Origin: JANPJV01 sp031425695
GTDB taxonomy: Bacteria > Pseudomonadota > Gammaproteobacteria > Xanthomonadales > SZUA-5
Assembly (NCBI GenBank): GCA_031425695.1
Contig: JANPJV010000229.1
Span: 1-12,594 of the forward strand
Direction of reading: 5' to 3'
Length of the DNA: 12,594 nucleotides
The notes under the pieces were generated by a model, which worked only from the letters and a program-made list of their open reading frames with translations, did not search any database and was not told the origin of the DNA. How positions within the stretch are numbered: the first letter of the stretch is position 1; each line of letters begins with the position of its first letter. Below, piece after piece: positions 1 to 7,965 of the stretch. The position numbers and the translations under genes were made by a program.

Positions 1-347
1 CTGCTTTGGATCCTTAATCTGCGTAATCTTTGTAATCTGTGGATAAGGCTCTCGCTTCTTGCTCTTGTGCTTCCATTTACATCTCCACCGCGTTGAAGGT
101 CGGCAGCTGGGCGCGGCGGAGTTCGATGACCAGCGCGGCGATGCCGTCGGCGCCGGGATCGACGACGAGGTGCAGGGCTGAGCGAGGAGAACCAGCACAA
201 GAGCAAGAAGGGATGAGCTTTATCCACAGATTACGCAGATTAGAAGCAGATTAAGGGCGGAACCATTGCTCCTAATCTGCTTTGGATCCTTAATCTGCGT
301 AATCTTTGTAATCTGTGGATAAAGCTCTCGCTTCTTGCTCTTGTGCT
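1..347. repeat. Direct/inverted word-repeat block (element A)
   Basis: A stretch of 352 bases with no intact gene, made of three related arms. Forward arms lie at about 13-71 and 289-347, and an inverted arm at about 194-255. Each arm contains 9-nt words of the type TAATCTGCG/TAATCTTTG/TAATCTGTG ending in TGGATAA, then a CTTCTTGCTCTTGTGCT segment. That 17-nt segment (55-71) is exactly complementary to 194-210. Positions 1-166 and 277-442 form a direct repeat at a constant offset of 276 with no gaps and, by my count, 8 mismatches in 166. The inverted arm can pair with either forward arm, so two mutually exclusive hairpins are possible. The block sits just downstream of the minus-strand kinase gene and could end its transcript. 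I see no transposase or other ORF that explains it. Confidence 0.85.
77..166 (-). pseudogene. Duplicated 3'-end remnant of the adjacent histidine kinase gene
   Basis: On the minus strand these 90 bases encode the last 29 codons and the TAA stop of a protein nearly identical to the kinase at 353-1087 (both end in AVEM; most of the tail is the same). They correspond to 353-442 at an offset of 276. Clear nucleotide similarity ends at 166. Upstream on the minus strand the reading frame stays open, but sequence resemblance is lost within about 20 nt, and the inverted repeat arm starts near 194. It is therefore a fragment, not a gene. It could come from tandem duplication of the repeat plus gene tail, or be the last trace of a paralogous kinase. 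The sequence does not decide between these. Confidence 0.75.
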
Positions 348-352
348 TCTAG

Positions 353-1087
353 TTACATCTCCACCGCGTGGAAGGTCGGCAGCTGGGCGCGGTGGAGTTC
401 GATGACGAGGGCGGCGATGCCGTCGGCGGCGGGATCGACGACCAGCAGACGCGCCTGATGCTGATCCAGCACCGTGCGCGCGATCAGGTTGCCCATGAGT
501 ATGCTGCGGCTGTCTTCGGGCAGGGTGCCGCTGAGCAGGAATTCAAGCCGCGCGGAGGAATGGATGCGGCGTGCGCGATCGCGAATGTGCACCAGGATCT
601 GCTCGCCCTGGATGCTGCATTCGAGTTGAGGCTGGCAATCGGGCAGGGTGCCCGCGCCCAGCAGGCGCAAGACATGCGTGATGAGCTGCGCCAGGCGCGC
701 GTCGTCGGCCTGTACCACCAGCATGTCGGCGGCATTGCACACGATCTCGACCGGGTGGGTTTCCGGGATCGCATTTCGCGCGATGCTGCGCGCCGCTGCA
801 GCCAGGATGTCGCTCAAGCCGGCGGGGGACAGATGCACCAGTATCTCGCCACGGTCGATCCGCAACAGGTCGCCAACCTCCTCTGCGATCTGCAGCATTG
901 CATCGATCTGGCGGTCCATCAGCCGTAGCAGGGCAGTCGCATCCTCGCCCTGGGCGCGCCCCGACTGTAGTTGCTGCACGGCAAAACGCAGCGGCGTGAT
1001 CGGGTCGCGCATGTCGTGCGCCAGACGCTTCAGCCAGCTCGGTTGCGCACTCATGGCCATCGGCTCCGCTACCGCTTCTGGATTCAT
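353..1087 (-). CDS. Small soluble sensor histidine kinase with degenerate ATPase domain
   Basis: A 244-residue protein, presumably the partner of the receiver encoded just upstream. The start at 1087 is chosen because its ATG overlaps the receiver's TGA stop as ATGA, the usual sign of translational coupling; the frame is open further upstream but only inside the receiver gene. Residues 18-75 are HisKA-like with an H-box (LAHDMRDPITPL, candidate phosphoacceptor His24). Residues about 85-235 occupy the HATPase_c position, but the usual N-box asparagines are replaced (around ARLAQLITHVLRLL), the G1 motif reads IRDRARRI without DxGxG, and no Gly-rich G2 box is visible near NLIARTVLDQH. There is no signal peptide, membrane segment or sensor domain. 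It may be a pseudokinase, phosphatase or His-phosphotransfer scaffold. Its 3' end is duplicated at 77-166. Confidence 0.75.
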   Translation of the reverse strand: MNPEAVAEPMAMSAQPSWLKRLAHDMRDPITPLRFAVQQLQSGRAQGEDATALLRLMDRQIDAMLQIAEEVGDLLRIDRGEILVHLSPAGLSDILAAAARSIARNAIPETHPVEIVCNAADMLVVQADDARLAQLITHVLRLLGAGTLPDCQPQLECSIQGEQILVHIRDRARRIHSSARLEFLLSGTLPEDSRSILMGNLIARTVLDQHQARLLVVDPAADGIAALVIELHRAQLPTFHAVEM

Positions 1088-1500
1088 GGGGAGCGCGGGC
1101 TTGCACGCATGCGCGTCATCAGCTTGTCGAGTGATTCGAGGTCCACGGGCTTCACCATGTGCAGGTCGAACCCGGCTTGCGCCGTGTTGCGTCGATCCTC
1201 GTCCTGGCCCCATCCGGTCACGGCGACGAGATGCATACCCGATCCCCACGGCTGGCTGCGGATGCGCCGCGCGACCTCATAGCCGTCGAGCTTGGGCAGG
1301 CCAATGTCGAGCAGCACCAGGTCGGGCTTGAAACTGTCGGCCATCTGCAGCGCAGCTTCGCCGTCATGTGCGATGCGGGTTTCGTTGCCCGACATCCGCA
1401 GCAACATGGCCATGCTGATCGCTGAATCGACGTTGTCGTCGACCACGAGGATGCGAAAGGCATTGCCGGTTCCGGCGAGGGACCGCTCTAGTTCGGGCAT
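1084..1500 (-). CDS. CheY-like single-domain response regulator
   Basis: A 138-residue protein consisting of one receiver domain (about residues 15-135) and no output domain. The acidic pocket is VVDD (Asp21, Asp22), the phosphoacceptor is Asp65 in LVLLDIGLPKLDG, the switch threonine is Thr95 in VAVTGWG, and the conserved lysine is Lys117 in MVKPVD, so all signature residues are present. The start at 1500 (MPELER) places the first beta strand at the normal distance. The frame runs open to 1647, but that extension has no recognisable content. It is the first gene of a two-gene unit, its TGA overlapping the kinase ATG. The 224-base gap to the divergent glycine-zipper gene holds a small dyad (AGGAAT 1526-1531, ATTCCT 1543-1548) that could be regulatory. 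The pathway controlled is unknown. Confidence 0.85.
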   Translation of the reverse strand: MPELERSLAGTGNAFRILVVDDNVDSAISMAMLLRMSGNETRIAHDGEAALQMADSFKPDLVLLDIGLPKLDGYEVARRIRSQPWGSGMHLVAVTGWGQDEDRRNTAQAGFDLHMVKPVDLESLDKLMTRMRASPRSP

Positions 1501-1664
1501 GGGCGTCAAGAGTACGAAAGGGTGAAGGAATCCTAAAGGGTAATTCCTCAACGTCTCGTGACATCGCCGCGTTTTGCAGCCATGGCCGTTGAGGCGTTTC
1601 GCATGCTGCAACGCGACGGGATTGCGCATCCTCACACAAACAATCACTTGTCGTCACATCCGAA

Positions 1665-1679
1665 TGGCACAGAAGCTGC
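1665..1679 (+). promoter_or_regulatory. Candidate sigma-54 (-24/-12) promoter
   Basis: TGGCACAGAAGCTGC matches the RpoN consensus TGGCACN5TTGC at every fixed position but one (C for the first T of TTGC). GG and GC are separated by the required ten bases. A start near position 1690 would leave a leader of about 35 nt before the ATG at 1725. The match is strong, but a single short motif can arise by chance. Confidence 0.5.
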
Positions 1680-1724
1680 GAGCGTGGCCTTGGATGCAAG
1701 CTTTCCCAATCGATGGAGAAACCT

Positions 1725-2222
1725 ATGAATGACCAAGACATCATCGTCCAGAACAAGGACGCCAATCGTGATCCGATCACGGGTGCGCCAGGCTCACACC
1801 CGGTTGGAACCGGCCTCGGCGCAGTGATCGGTGGCGCCTCCGCCGGCGCCGTGATCGGATCTGTCGCCGGACCAGTCGGCACGGTCGCCGGCATTGCGGT
1901 TGGCGCAGTGCTGGGCGGGCTCGCGGGCAAGGGCGTCGCCGAAGCGATCGACCCGACTGCCGAAGAAGCCTACTGGCGTGCCGAATACCCGAACCGCCCG
2001 TATGCCGCGCCAACCAAGCCTTTCGAGGCGGTCAGCCCGGCCTACAAGTTCGGCTGGGAATCCCGCTCGCGCTATCCGAGCCGCTCGTTCGACGATGCGC
2101 TCTACGACATCCGCGCTGACTGGGAGCGTGAGAACCCGGCGACGCCGTTCAGCGAAGTGGAGCCCGCGATCCGCGATTCCTGGAATCGGGTCGAGACCAA
2201 GCGCATGCCGGTAGTCTCGTAG
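1725..2222 (+). CDS. Glycine-zipper-containing hypothetical protein
   Basis: A 165-residue protein. The start at 1725 is preferred over an in-frame ATG at 1713 because GGAG at 1715-1718 is a well-spaced ribosome binding site for it. Residues 1-27 are hydrophilic (NKDANRDPITGAPGS). Residues 28-72 form a Gly/Ala-rich glycine zipper (GTGLGAVIGG...AGPVGTVAG...VLGGLAGKG) able to make two packed helices in or at a membrane. Residues 75-165 are soluble and aromatic-rich (EEAYWRAEYPNRPY, YKFGWESRSRYPSRSFDD, DSWNRV). There is no N-terminal signal peptide. I recall similar small proteins in Xanthomonadaceae and other proteobacteria annotated as hypothetical or stress-associated; no function is established. 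It is probably monocistronic, with a candidate sigma-54 promoter upstream and a strong terminator 20 nt after the stop. Confidence 0.85.
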   Translation: MNDQDIIVQNKDANRDPITGAPGSHPVGTGLGAVIGGASAGAVIGSVAGPVGTVAGIAVGAVLGGLAGKGVAEAIDPTAEEAYWRAEYPNRPYAAPTKPFEAVSPAYKFGWESRSRYPSRSFDDALYDIRADWERENPATPFSEVEPAIRDSWNRVETKRMPVVS

Positions 2223-2242
2223 CGCGGAGTGCGGCGAAAAAG

Positions 2243-2268
2243 AAAGGGCCGCGAAGCGGCCCTTTTTT
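2243..2268 (+). terminator. Rho-independent terminator of the glycine-zipper gene
   Basis: A 10-bp perfect stem, AAAGGGCCGC / GCGGCCCTTT, closes a GAA loop and runs into six T residues. It begins 21 nt after the TAG stop at 2220-2222. Confidence 0.9.
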
Positions 2269-2296
2269 CGCCGCTCTCGGCGGCTCTTGCGTAAGG

Positions 2297-2322
2297 AAAA
2301 GGGCCGCTGATGCGGCCCTTTT
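2297..2322 (-). terminator. Rho-independent terminator of the BON-domain gene
   Basis: The stem AAAAGGGCCGC / GCGGCCCTTTT around a TGAT loop works best on the minus strand, where a T-rich tail follows. It lies 47 nt past the stop of the minus-strand gene ending at 2369. Its GGGCCGC core is the same as in the neighbouring plus-strand terminator. Being nearly symmetric, it may act on both strands. Confidence 0.8.
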
Positions 2323-2368
2323 GTGTTGAGCTCAAAAGCCGCGGAGAGCCGCTTCGCGGCACTTCGCG

Positions 2369-3169
2369 CTACTCTTCGTCACTCGCCGCTACGGCCGCGG
2401 TACCGGTAATGTCGAGGGCGCTGACATCGACCTGGCGGGCGCCGTCGACCATGGCGGCAGCCCGGGCGATGCGCATCTTCTCTTCGAAGCTCGCAACCTC
2501 ACCCGTGAGCACGATCACGCCGTTGCGCGTGTCGACATCCACGCCCGTGGTGCTCGCCAGCCCCGTCTTGACCTGGCTGGTGATGCCGGCGTCCGCAGTC
2601 GTGTCGACCGGCGCCTCGAAACCACTCGTGCTGGCGATGGGCGCGGCCATGGCAGTCTCGGTCCCTGTTTCCGTCTCGAAATTACTGGTGGTTGCCGCAA
2701 CGCCGCCAGCTGTCTCGGTGGCCGTCTCCGTGTCGGTGACGACCGTTTCCGTTCGCGCGTCGAGCGATTCGGATTTCAGCGTGTCATCCATCGGCGCATC
2801 AGCCGCGGTGCTGTCGGCGATCGAGCTATCCGCGCCCGCACGGGCGATTTCGGAATCGATCATCTGCATCTCATCGTCTTCTGAGCCGTCTTCCTTGAGC
2901 GTATCGCTGCGCTCATCCGGACTGGCCTGCTTGCCAGTCTCCTGCGCGGCAAGCGGATCCGGGATTGCGTCCTTGCCGGCGTCGCCGGAAGCCGGCGTGT
3001 TCTCGCCATTTCCACTGGTCGTGATCAGGTCACCGTTCTCCACCTGTTCGGCGAGAGAGGACCCCGACTTTTCATCGTCTTCTGGATTGTTCGCCGCAAA
3101 AACGAGGGCGGGCGAAGCCAGCGCGAGCGCCAGGCTGAAACCCAGGGTACGGATGGTTGGACGATTCAT
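2369..3169 (-). CDS. Exported acidic protein with C-terminal BON domain
   Basis: A 266-residue protein. The start at 3169 is chosen because AGGAG stands just upstream and the protein then begins with a clear signal peptide: basic MNRPTIR, hydrophobic LGFSLALALASPALV, and a likely cleavage after FA at residue 25. Residues 26-195 are low-complexity and strongly acidic, rich in D, E, T, S and A (runs such as TETATETAGG), probably disordered and periplasmic. Residues about 196-255 match a BON domain (ITSQVKTGL...TRNGVIVLTGEVASFEEKMRIARAA...GARQVDVSAL), a fold associated with envelope or phospholipid binding and often with osmotic or envelope stress. A single BON repeat after a long acidic tract is an unusual layout. 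Its exact role is unknown. No partner gene is adjacent in the same orientation. Confidence 0.8.
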   Translation of the reverse strand: MNRPTIRTLGFSLALALASPALVFAANNPEDDEKSGSSLAEQVENGDLITTSGNGENTPASGDAGKDAIPDPLAAQETGKQASPDERSDTLKEDGSEDDEMQMIDSEIARAGADSSIADSTAADAPMDDTLKSESLDARTETVVTDTETATETAGGVAATTSNFETETGTETAMAAPIASTSGFEAPVDTTADAGITSQVKTGLASTTGVDVDTRNGVIVLTGEVASFEEKMRIARAAAMVDGARQVDVSALDITGTAAVAASDEE

Positions 3170-3495
3170 GATTGGATCTCCTGATGGATACGTGAGGCGC
3201 AGCGTCCGGTTGAACTGGAGCCGCTCACCAACTGGGATTTGTCCAAGATCCATGCCATGGCCGGGAGGTCGTATCACGACTACAAACCTCGCCCCCACAG
3301 GGCGTAATGGCTGATCGGTTCACGGATGAGTTGGGATTTCTGCAACGTAGGCCGCAGTGGGCGCGGCTTCTGGCGCGCTCTGCGGCGATCGCGCGGGAAA
3401 TGCCGAAAGCGCCGCAGAGCGCGCCAACAGCCGCGCGCACTACGGCCTACGGCCTACGGTAGCATTGCGGCTTCACGTGATCTTGATTCTGCCGC
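3170..3495. other. Gene-free intergenic region between divergent genes
   Basis: 326 bases separate the divergent BON-domain gene and the c-di-GMP protein gene. Promoters for both must lie here, but I see no convincing -35/-10 pair. A minus-strand ribosome binding site (AGGAG) lies close to 3169. The plus-strand start at 3496 has no clear Shine-Dalgarno. The main structure is the long inverted repeat at 3346-3451, followed by tandem CTACGGC words just before the start codon region. Confidence 0.6.
3346..3451. repeat. Long inverted repeat (element C)
   Basis: Arms 3346-3387 and 3410-3451 are reverse complements over 42 nt with 4 mismatches, including a perfect 17-bp core (3371-3387 with 3410-3426). 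They surround a 22-nt loop. The right arm continues into tandem 7-nt words (TACGGCC TACGGCC TACGG, about 3441-3459). It lies 44 nt upstream of the start of the c-di-GMP protein gene, so a transcript through it would carry a very stable hairpin in its leader. There is no T tract, so a simple terminator is unlikely. Confidence 0.85.
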
Positions 3496-5985
3496 ATGCC
3501 CGAAATTCTCGTCGTCGAACGCTCTGCCACGCTGTGCAACCTGCTCGAGCGTACGCTCGAGAGCGCAGGAGTGGGCATTGCGCGGCATTTCGAGCAGTTC
3601 GGCGATGCCGTCGAGGAGATGCGCGAGCGCGTGGTCGCCGGGCGCCTGCCGGCGCTGTTGATCATCGGCATTCCCGAGCGTGAACCAGCGGAGTGCCAGT
3701 CGCTGCTGAAGATCGTACGCGAGCTGCCGGGCCATGCGCTGCCGCTGCTGATCCTGAGCCACGCCCCGTTGCCGCGCCTGGATGCCTGGCTGGCACGTCG
3801 CGGCGCGTCGATGCGGCTGCTGTGGTCGCAGTTCTGGCAAGTGCCCGGGGCGATCAGCGAGCTCACGCCGAACCTTCTCTTCACCAGCCCGCCCGAGCCG
3901 CTGACCGCGCACGGTCCGCTGCGGCTGTTGCTGGTCGACGACTCAGTCACGGTGCGCCGCACCTATCACCAGTTCCTCACCGCGCAGGGATTCTTCGTCG
4001 AGCTGGCCGAAAGCATCGCTGAAGGTTTTGCGCGGGCGCGCGCCGGTCGCCACGACCTGATCGTCGTCGACTACTACCTGCCGGACGGCACTGGCGACGA
4101 GCTCGTGCGCCGCCTGCGCGCGGACCCGGCGACCAAGGACGCGGTGATTGCCTTGATCACCGCGACCTACAGCGAAGAAGTCATCCAGCGCGTGCTCGAC
4201 GCCGGCGCGGTCGAATGCATGTTCAAGAACGAGGTCATGTCGCTCACGTTGGCGCGCATCCGCGCGCTTGGTCGCTCGGTGCAGGATCGCCGCCGCATCG
4301 AGACCGAGCGGCGGCGCCTCGACGGCATCCTGCGTTCGGTCGGCGATGGGGTCTATGGGCTGGACGCGAACGGCAAGATCGCGTTCGTGAACCCGACTGC
4401 GTGCCGCCTGCTCGGGGTGACCGACGAAAGCACGCTCACCGGCAAGGATGGAGGCCAGCTCAAGCTCGGTGGTGAAAGCCCAGGGATCGCCGGGCGCATC
4501 GAAACCGTGTTCGATACCGCCGATGGCCGTTGCCTGCCGGTCGAATGCAGCATCGTCCCGTTGCAGGTGAGCGGCGAGCCCGAAGGCACGGTCGTGGTGT
4601 TTCGCGACATCTCCGAGCGCAAGGGCGTTGAGCGCGTACGTTGGGAGCTCGAGCACGATCGCCTGACGGGATTGAGCAATCGGCGGCATTTCCTGAGCAC
4701 CCTGACCCAAGCGGTCGCGCGACGCAAAGAGGGCGGCTACAGCGCGGTCCTGTTCGTCGATGTCGATCGCTTCACCCAGGTGCTGGAGAACGCCGGTGAA
4801 ATCGCCAGCCAGCAGTTGCTGGTCGAGATCGGCCAGCGTCTCGCCGCCCGTCTTCGCGAGACCGATGGGCTGGCGCGCCTGGAGCACGACACCTTCGCCC
4901 TGCGCCTGGAAGACGTGCAGATCGAGCACCTGTACACGCTGGCCGACGGCCTGCGCGAGATGCTGCGCGAAGCGCGCTACACCGATCACGCCGGTCGCGC
5001 GCTCTCGGTGACCGTATCAGTCGGCGTCGCCATCGTCGCCAAGGATTCGACCTCGGCCGAATACGTCCTGGAAAACGCGCGCCAGGCCTGTGCCCAGGCC
5101 AAGCGCCGCGGCCAGAACCAGACCCAGATCTTCGTCGTGGAAAGTGACTCGCGGATCGCACGCGAGCTCGAAGCGGGCTGGGCGCATCGCATTCGCGAGG
5201 CGATGAGCGAAGACCGCATGATCCTGCTCGGGCACCCGATTCATCCGATCGCCAACCTCACCCAGGTCACCGCAGCCGATGGCAGCCGCCAGTGGCGTGC
5301 GCGCGGCGAGGGTCGCGAGCAGGTGTACGAGGTATTGATCCGCATGGTCAATCGCGATGGCCAATGGGTGTCGCCAAGCGTGTTCGTGCCGCTCGCCGAG
5401 CGCGCCAACCTGATGCCCAAGATCGACCTGTGGGTTATCGCCCGCACGGTGCGTATTGCGCTGCGCGCCCCTGACGATTCGCCGGTTTCCTTCGCCATCA
5501 ACCTGTCGAATCAAACGCTGCAGGACGCCGAGTCGCTGGTGCACATCGAGAACACCTTCGCCGGTCACCGCGTCGATCCGCGCCGATTCATCTTTGAAAT
5601 CTCCGAGACCGGCGAGATCTTCCAGCTGCACTCCGCGCGCCGCTTCATCCTGGCCCTCAAACGCCTCGGCTGCCGCTTCGCCCTCGATGATTTCGGCTCC
5701 GGCAACAACTCGTTGAGCCATCTGAAGTGGCTGCCCGTCGACCTGGTCAAGGTCAGCGGCGAATTCGTCGCCGAGAAAACCGGCTCCGAAGTCGACCGCG
5801 CCATGGCCATGTCCCTCACCCAGATGGCCCACTCGCTGAAGCTCAAAGTCATCGCCGAACGCGTCGACGCCCCCAAGGCCCTGACTTGGCTCAAGGCGGC
5901 CAAAGTCGACTACGTCCAAGGGCATTTGTTCGGCGAACCGACGCGGTTGGACGAGATCGACTTTGAGGCGCTCGAGGAGGCCTGA
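3496..5985 (+). CDS. FimX-like REC-REC-PAS-GGDEF-EAL c-di-GMP signalling protein
   Basis: An 829-residue cytoplasmic protein with no membrane segment. Residues 1-135 form a degenerate receiver-like domain. Residues 141-260 form a canonical receiver (LLLVDDS with Asp148/149, phosphoacceptor Asp192, Thr222, Lys244). Residues about 272-380 are a PAS domain (LDGILRSVGDGVYGLDANGKIAFVN). Residues about 383-548 are a GGDEF domain whose active-site loop reads EHDTF (463-467), so it is almost surely not a cyclase. Residues about 560-829 are an EAL domain with EVL at 612-614 and most ligand/metal residues kept (Asn669, Glu701, DDFG 731-734, Lys752, Glu788, Gln808). FimX and Xanthomonas Filp, which bind c-di-GMP and control type IV pili or virulence, have the same domain order and similar degeneracy. 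It may be a c-di-GMP receptor or a weak phosphodiesterase; the sequence does not decide. No clear ribosome binding site precedes the ATG. Confidence 0.9.
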   Translation: MPEILVVERSATLCNLLERTLESAGVGIARHFEQFGDAVEEMRERVVAGRLPALLIIGIPEREPAECQSLLKIVRELPGHALPLLILSHAPLPRLDAWLARRGASMRLLWSQFWQVPGAISELTPNLLFTSPPEPLTAHGPLRLLLVDDSVTVRRTYHQFLTAQGFFVELAESIAEGFARARAGRHDLIVVDYYLPDGTGDELVRRLRADPATKDAVIALITATYSEEVIQRVLDAGAVECMFKNEVMSLTLARIRALGRSVQDRRRIETERRRLDGILRSVGDGVYGLDANGKIAFVNPTACRLLGVTDESTLTGKDGGQLKLGGESPGIAGRIETVFDTADGRCLPVECSIVPLQVSGEPEGTVVVFRDISERKGVERVRWELEHDRLTGLSNRRHFLSTLTQAVARRKEGGYSAVLFVDVDRFTQVLENAGEIASQQLLVEIGQRLAARLRETDGLARLEHDTFALRLEDVQIEHLYTLADGLREMLREARYTDHAGRALSVTVSVGVAIVAKDSTSAEYVLENARQACAQAKRRGQNQTQIFVVESDSRIARELEAGWAHRIREAMSEDRMILLGHPIHPIANLTQVTAADGSRQWRARGEGREQVYEVLIRMVNRDGQWVSPSVFVPLAERANLMPKIDLWVIARTVRIALRAPDDSPVSFAINLSNQTLQDAESLVHIENTFAGHRVDPRRFIFEISETGEIFQLHSARRFILALKRLGCRFALDDFGSGNNSLSHLKWLPVDLVKVSGEFVAEKTGSEVDRAMAMSLTQMAHSLKLKVIAERVDAPKALTWLKAAKVDYVQGHLFGEPTRLDEIDFEALEEA

Positions 5986-5991
5986 GGTTGG

Positions 5992-6240
5992 GGTTTGGTA
6001 GAAAAAGCGGGACGGGAAGGAAGCGAAGGAGAAGCAGAAAGGTAGCGAAGGAAAGCGGAGATACTTATCGTGGGTCACGGGAGCGTTGGCGAAGCGGCCC
6101 GCGTTCGGTCGACCTAACTGCTTGGAGGCCGCCGCCGCCGCTCATGCCCGGCAAGATTTTTCGTCCGACATCTTTTCGCTTCCCTTCGCTTCCTTGCTGC
6201 TTCACTTCGCTTCCTTCCCACCCGCTCTTTTTTCAAAACC
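5992..6240. repeat. Purine-word inverted repeat (element D)
   Basis: Arms of about 71 nt (5992-6062 and the reverse complement of 6170-6240) are roughly 80% identical. Both are built of GAAGCGAAGG-type purine words, for example GGGAAGGAAGCGAAG in each. They flank a spacer of about 107 nt (6063-6169) with no gene-like frame of its own. The element fills the gap between two convergent genes (c-di-GMP protein ending 5985, prfC ending 6249). It could fold into a long hairpin on either transcript and separate the two units. Confidence 0.85.
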
Positions 6241-6248
6241 AGCCGACG

Positions 6249-7850
<1,602 letters not shown>

Positions 7851-7894
7851 GGGGGACGGGCGCAATGCAGGGGCGCGGATTCTATCCGGTGTAG

Positions 7895-7919
7895 CCCAGG
7901 TAAGCGCAGCGCACCTGGG
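7895..7919. repeat. REP-like short hairpin between prfC and the GST gene
   Basis: CCCAGGT (7895-7901) and ACCTGGG (7913-7919) flank AAGCGCAGCGC, giving a GTAGCCCAGGTAAGCGCAGC-type palindromic unit. Short palindromes of this style (GCCCGGGTAAGCGCAGCGCA variants) are, as I recall, dispersed in many copies in Xanthomonadales and pseudomonad genomes. It lies in the 115-base gap between two divergent genes. Confidence 0.6.
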
Positions 7920-7965
7920 ATGCAGTTCGCCCTAACATCATGACTGGCTCACAACGGAACCACCC

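Noticed and set aside
1..347. CRISPR array or tandem guide array
   Set aside because: The repeats are irregular, of two orientations, and joined by gene-derived sequence; there are no regular unique spacers and no cas-like genes nearby.
353..1249. Longer kinase start at 1249
   Set aside because: The extra 54 residues lie wholly inside the receiver gene and have no domain character; the ATGA overlap at 1084-1087 marks the better start.
2310..3314. A 334-codon plus-strand frame opposite the BON-domain gene
   Set aside because: Its Ser/Val-rich repeats are the antisense reading of the acidic D/E/T-rich tract. The minus-strand gene has a signal peptide, ribosome binding site and BON domain.
3943..4989. 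A long minus-strand frame inside the c-di-GMP protein gene
   Set aside because: It is fully contained in, and antisense to, a gene with five recognisable domains, and shows no motif of its own.
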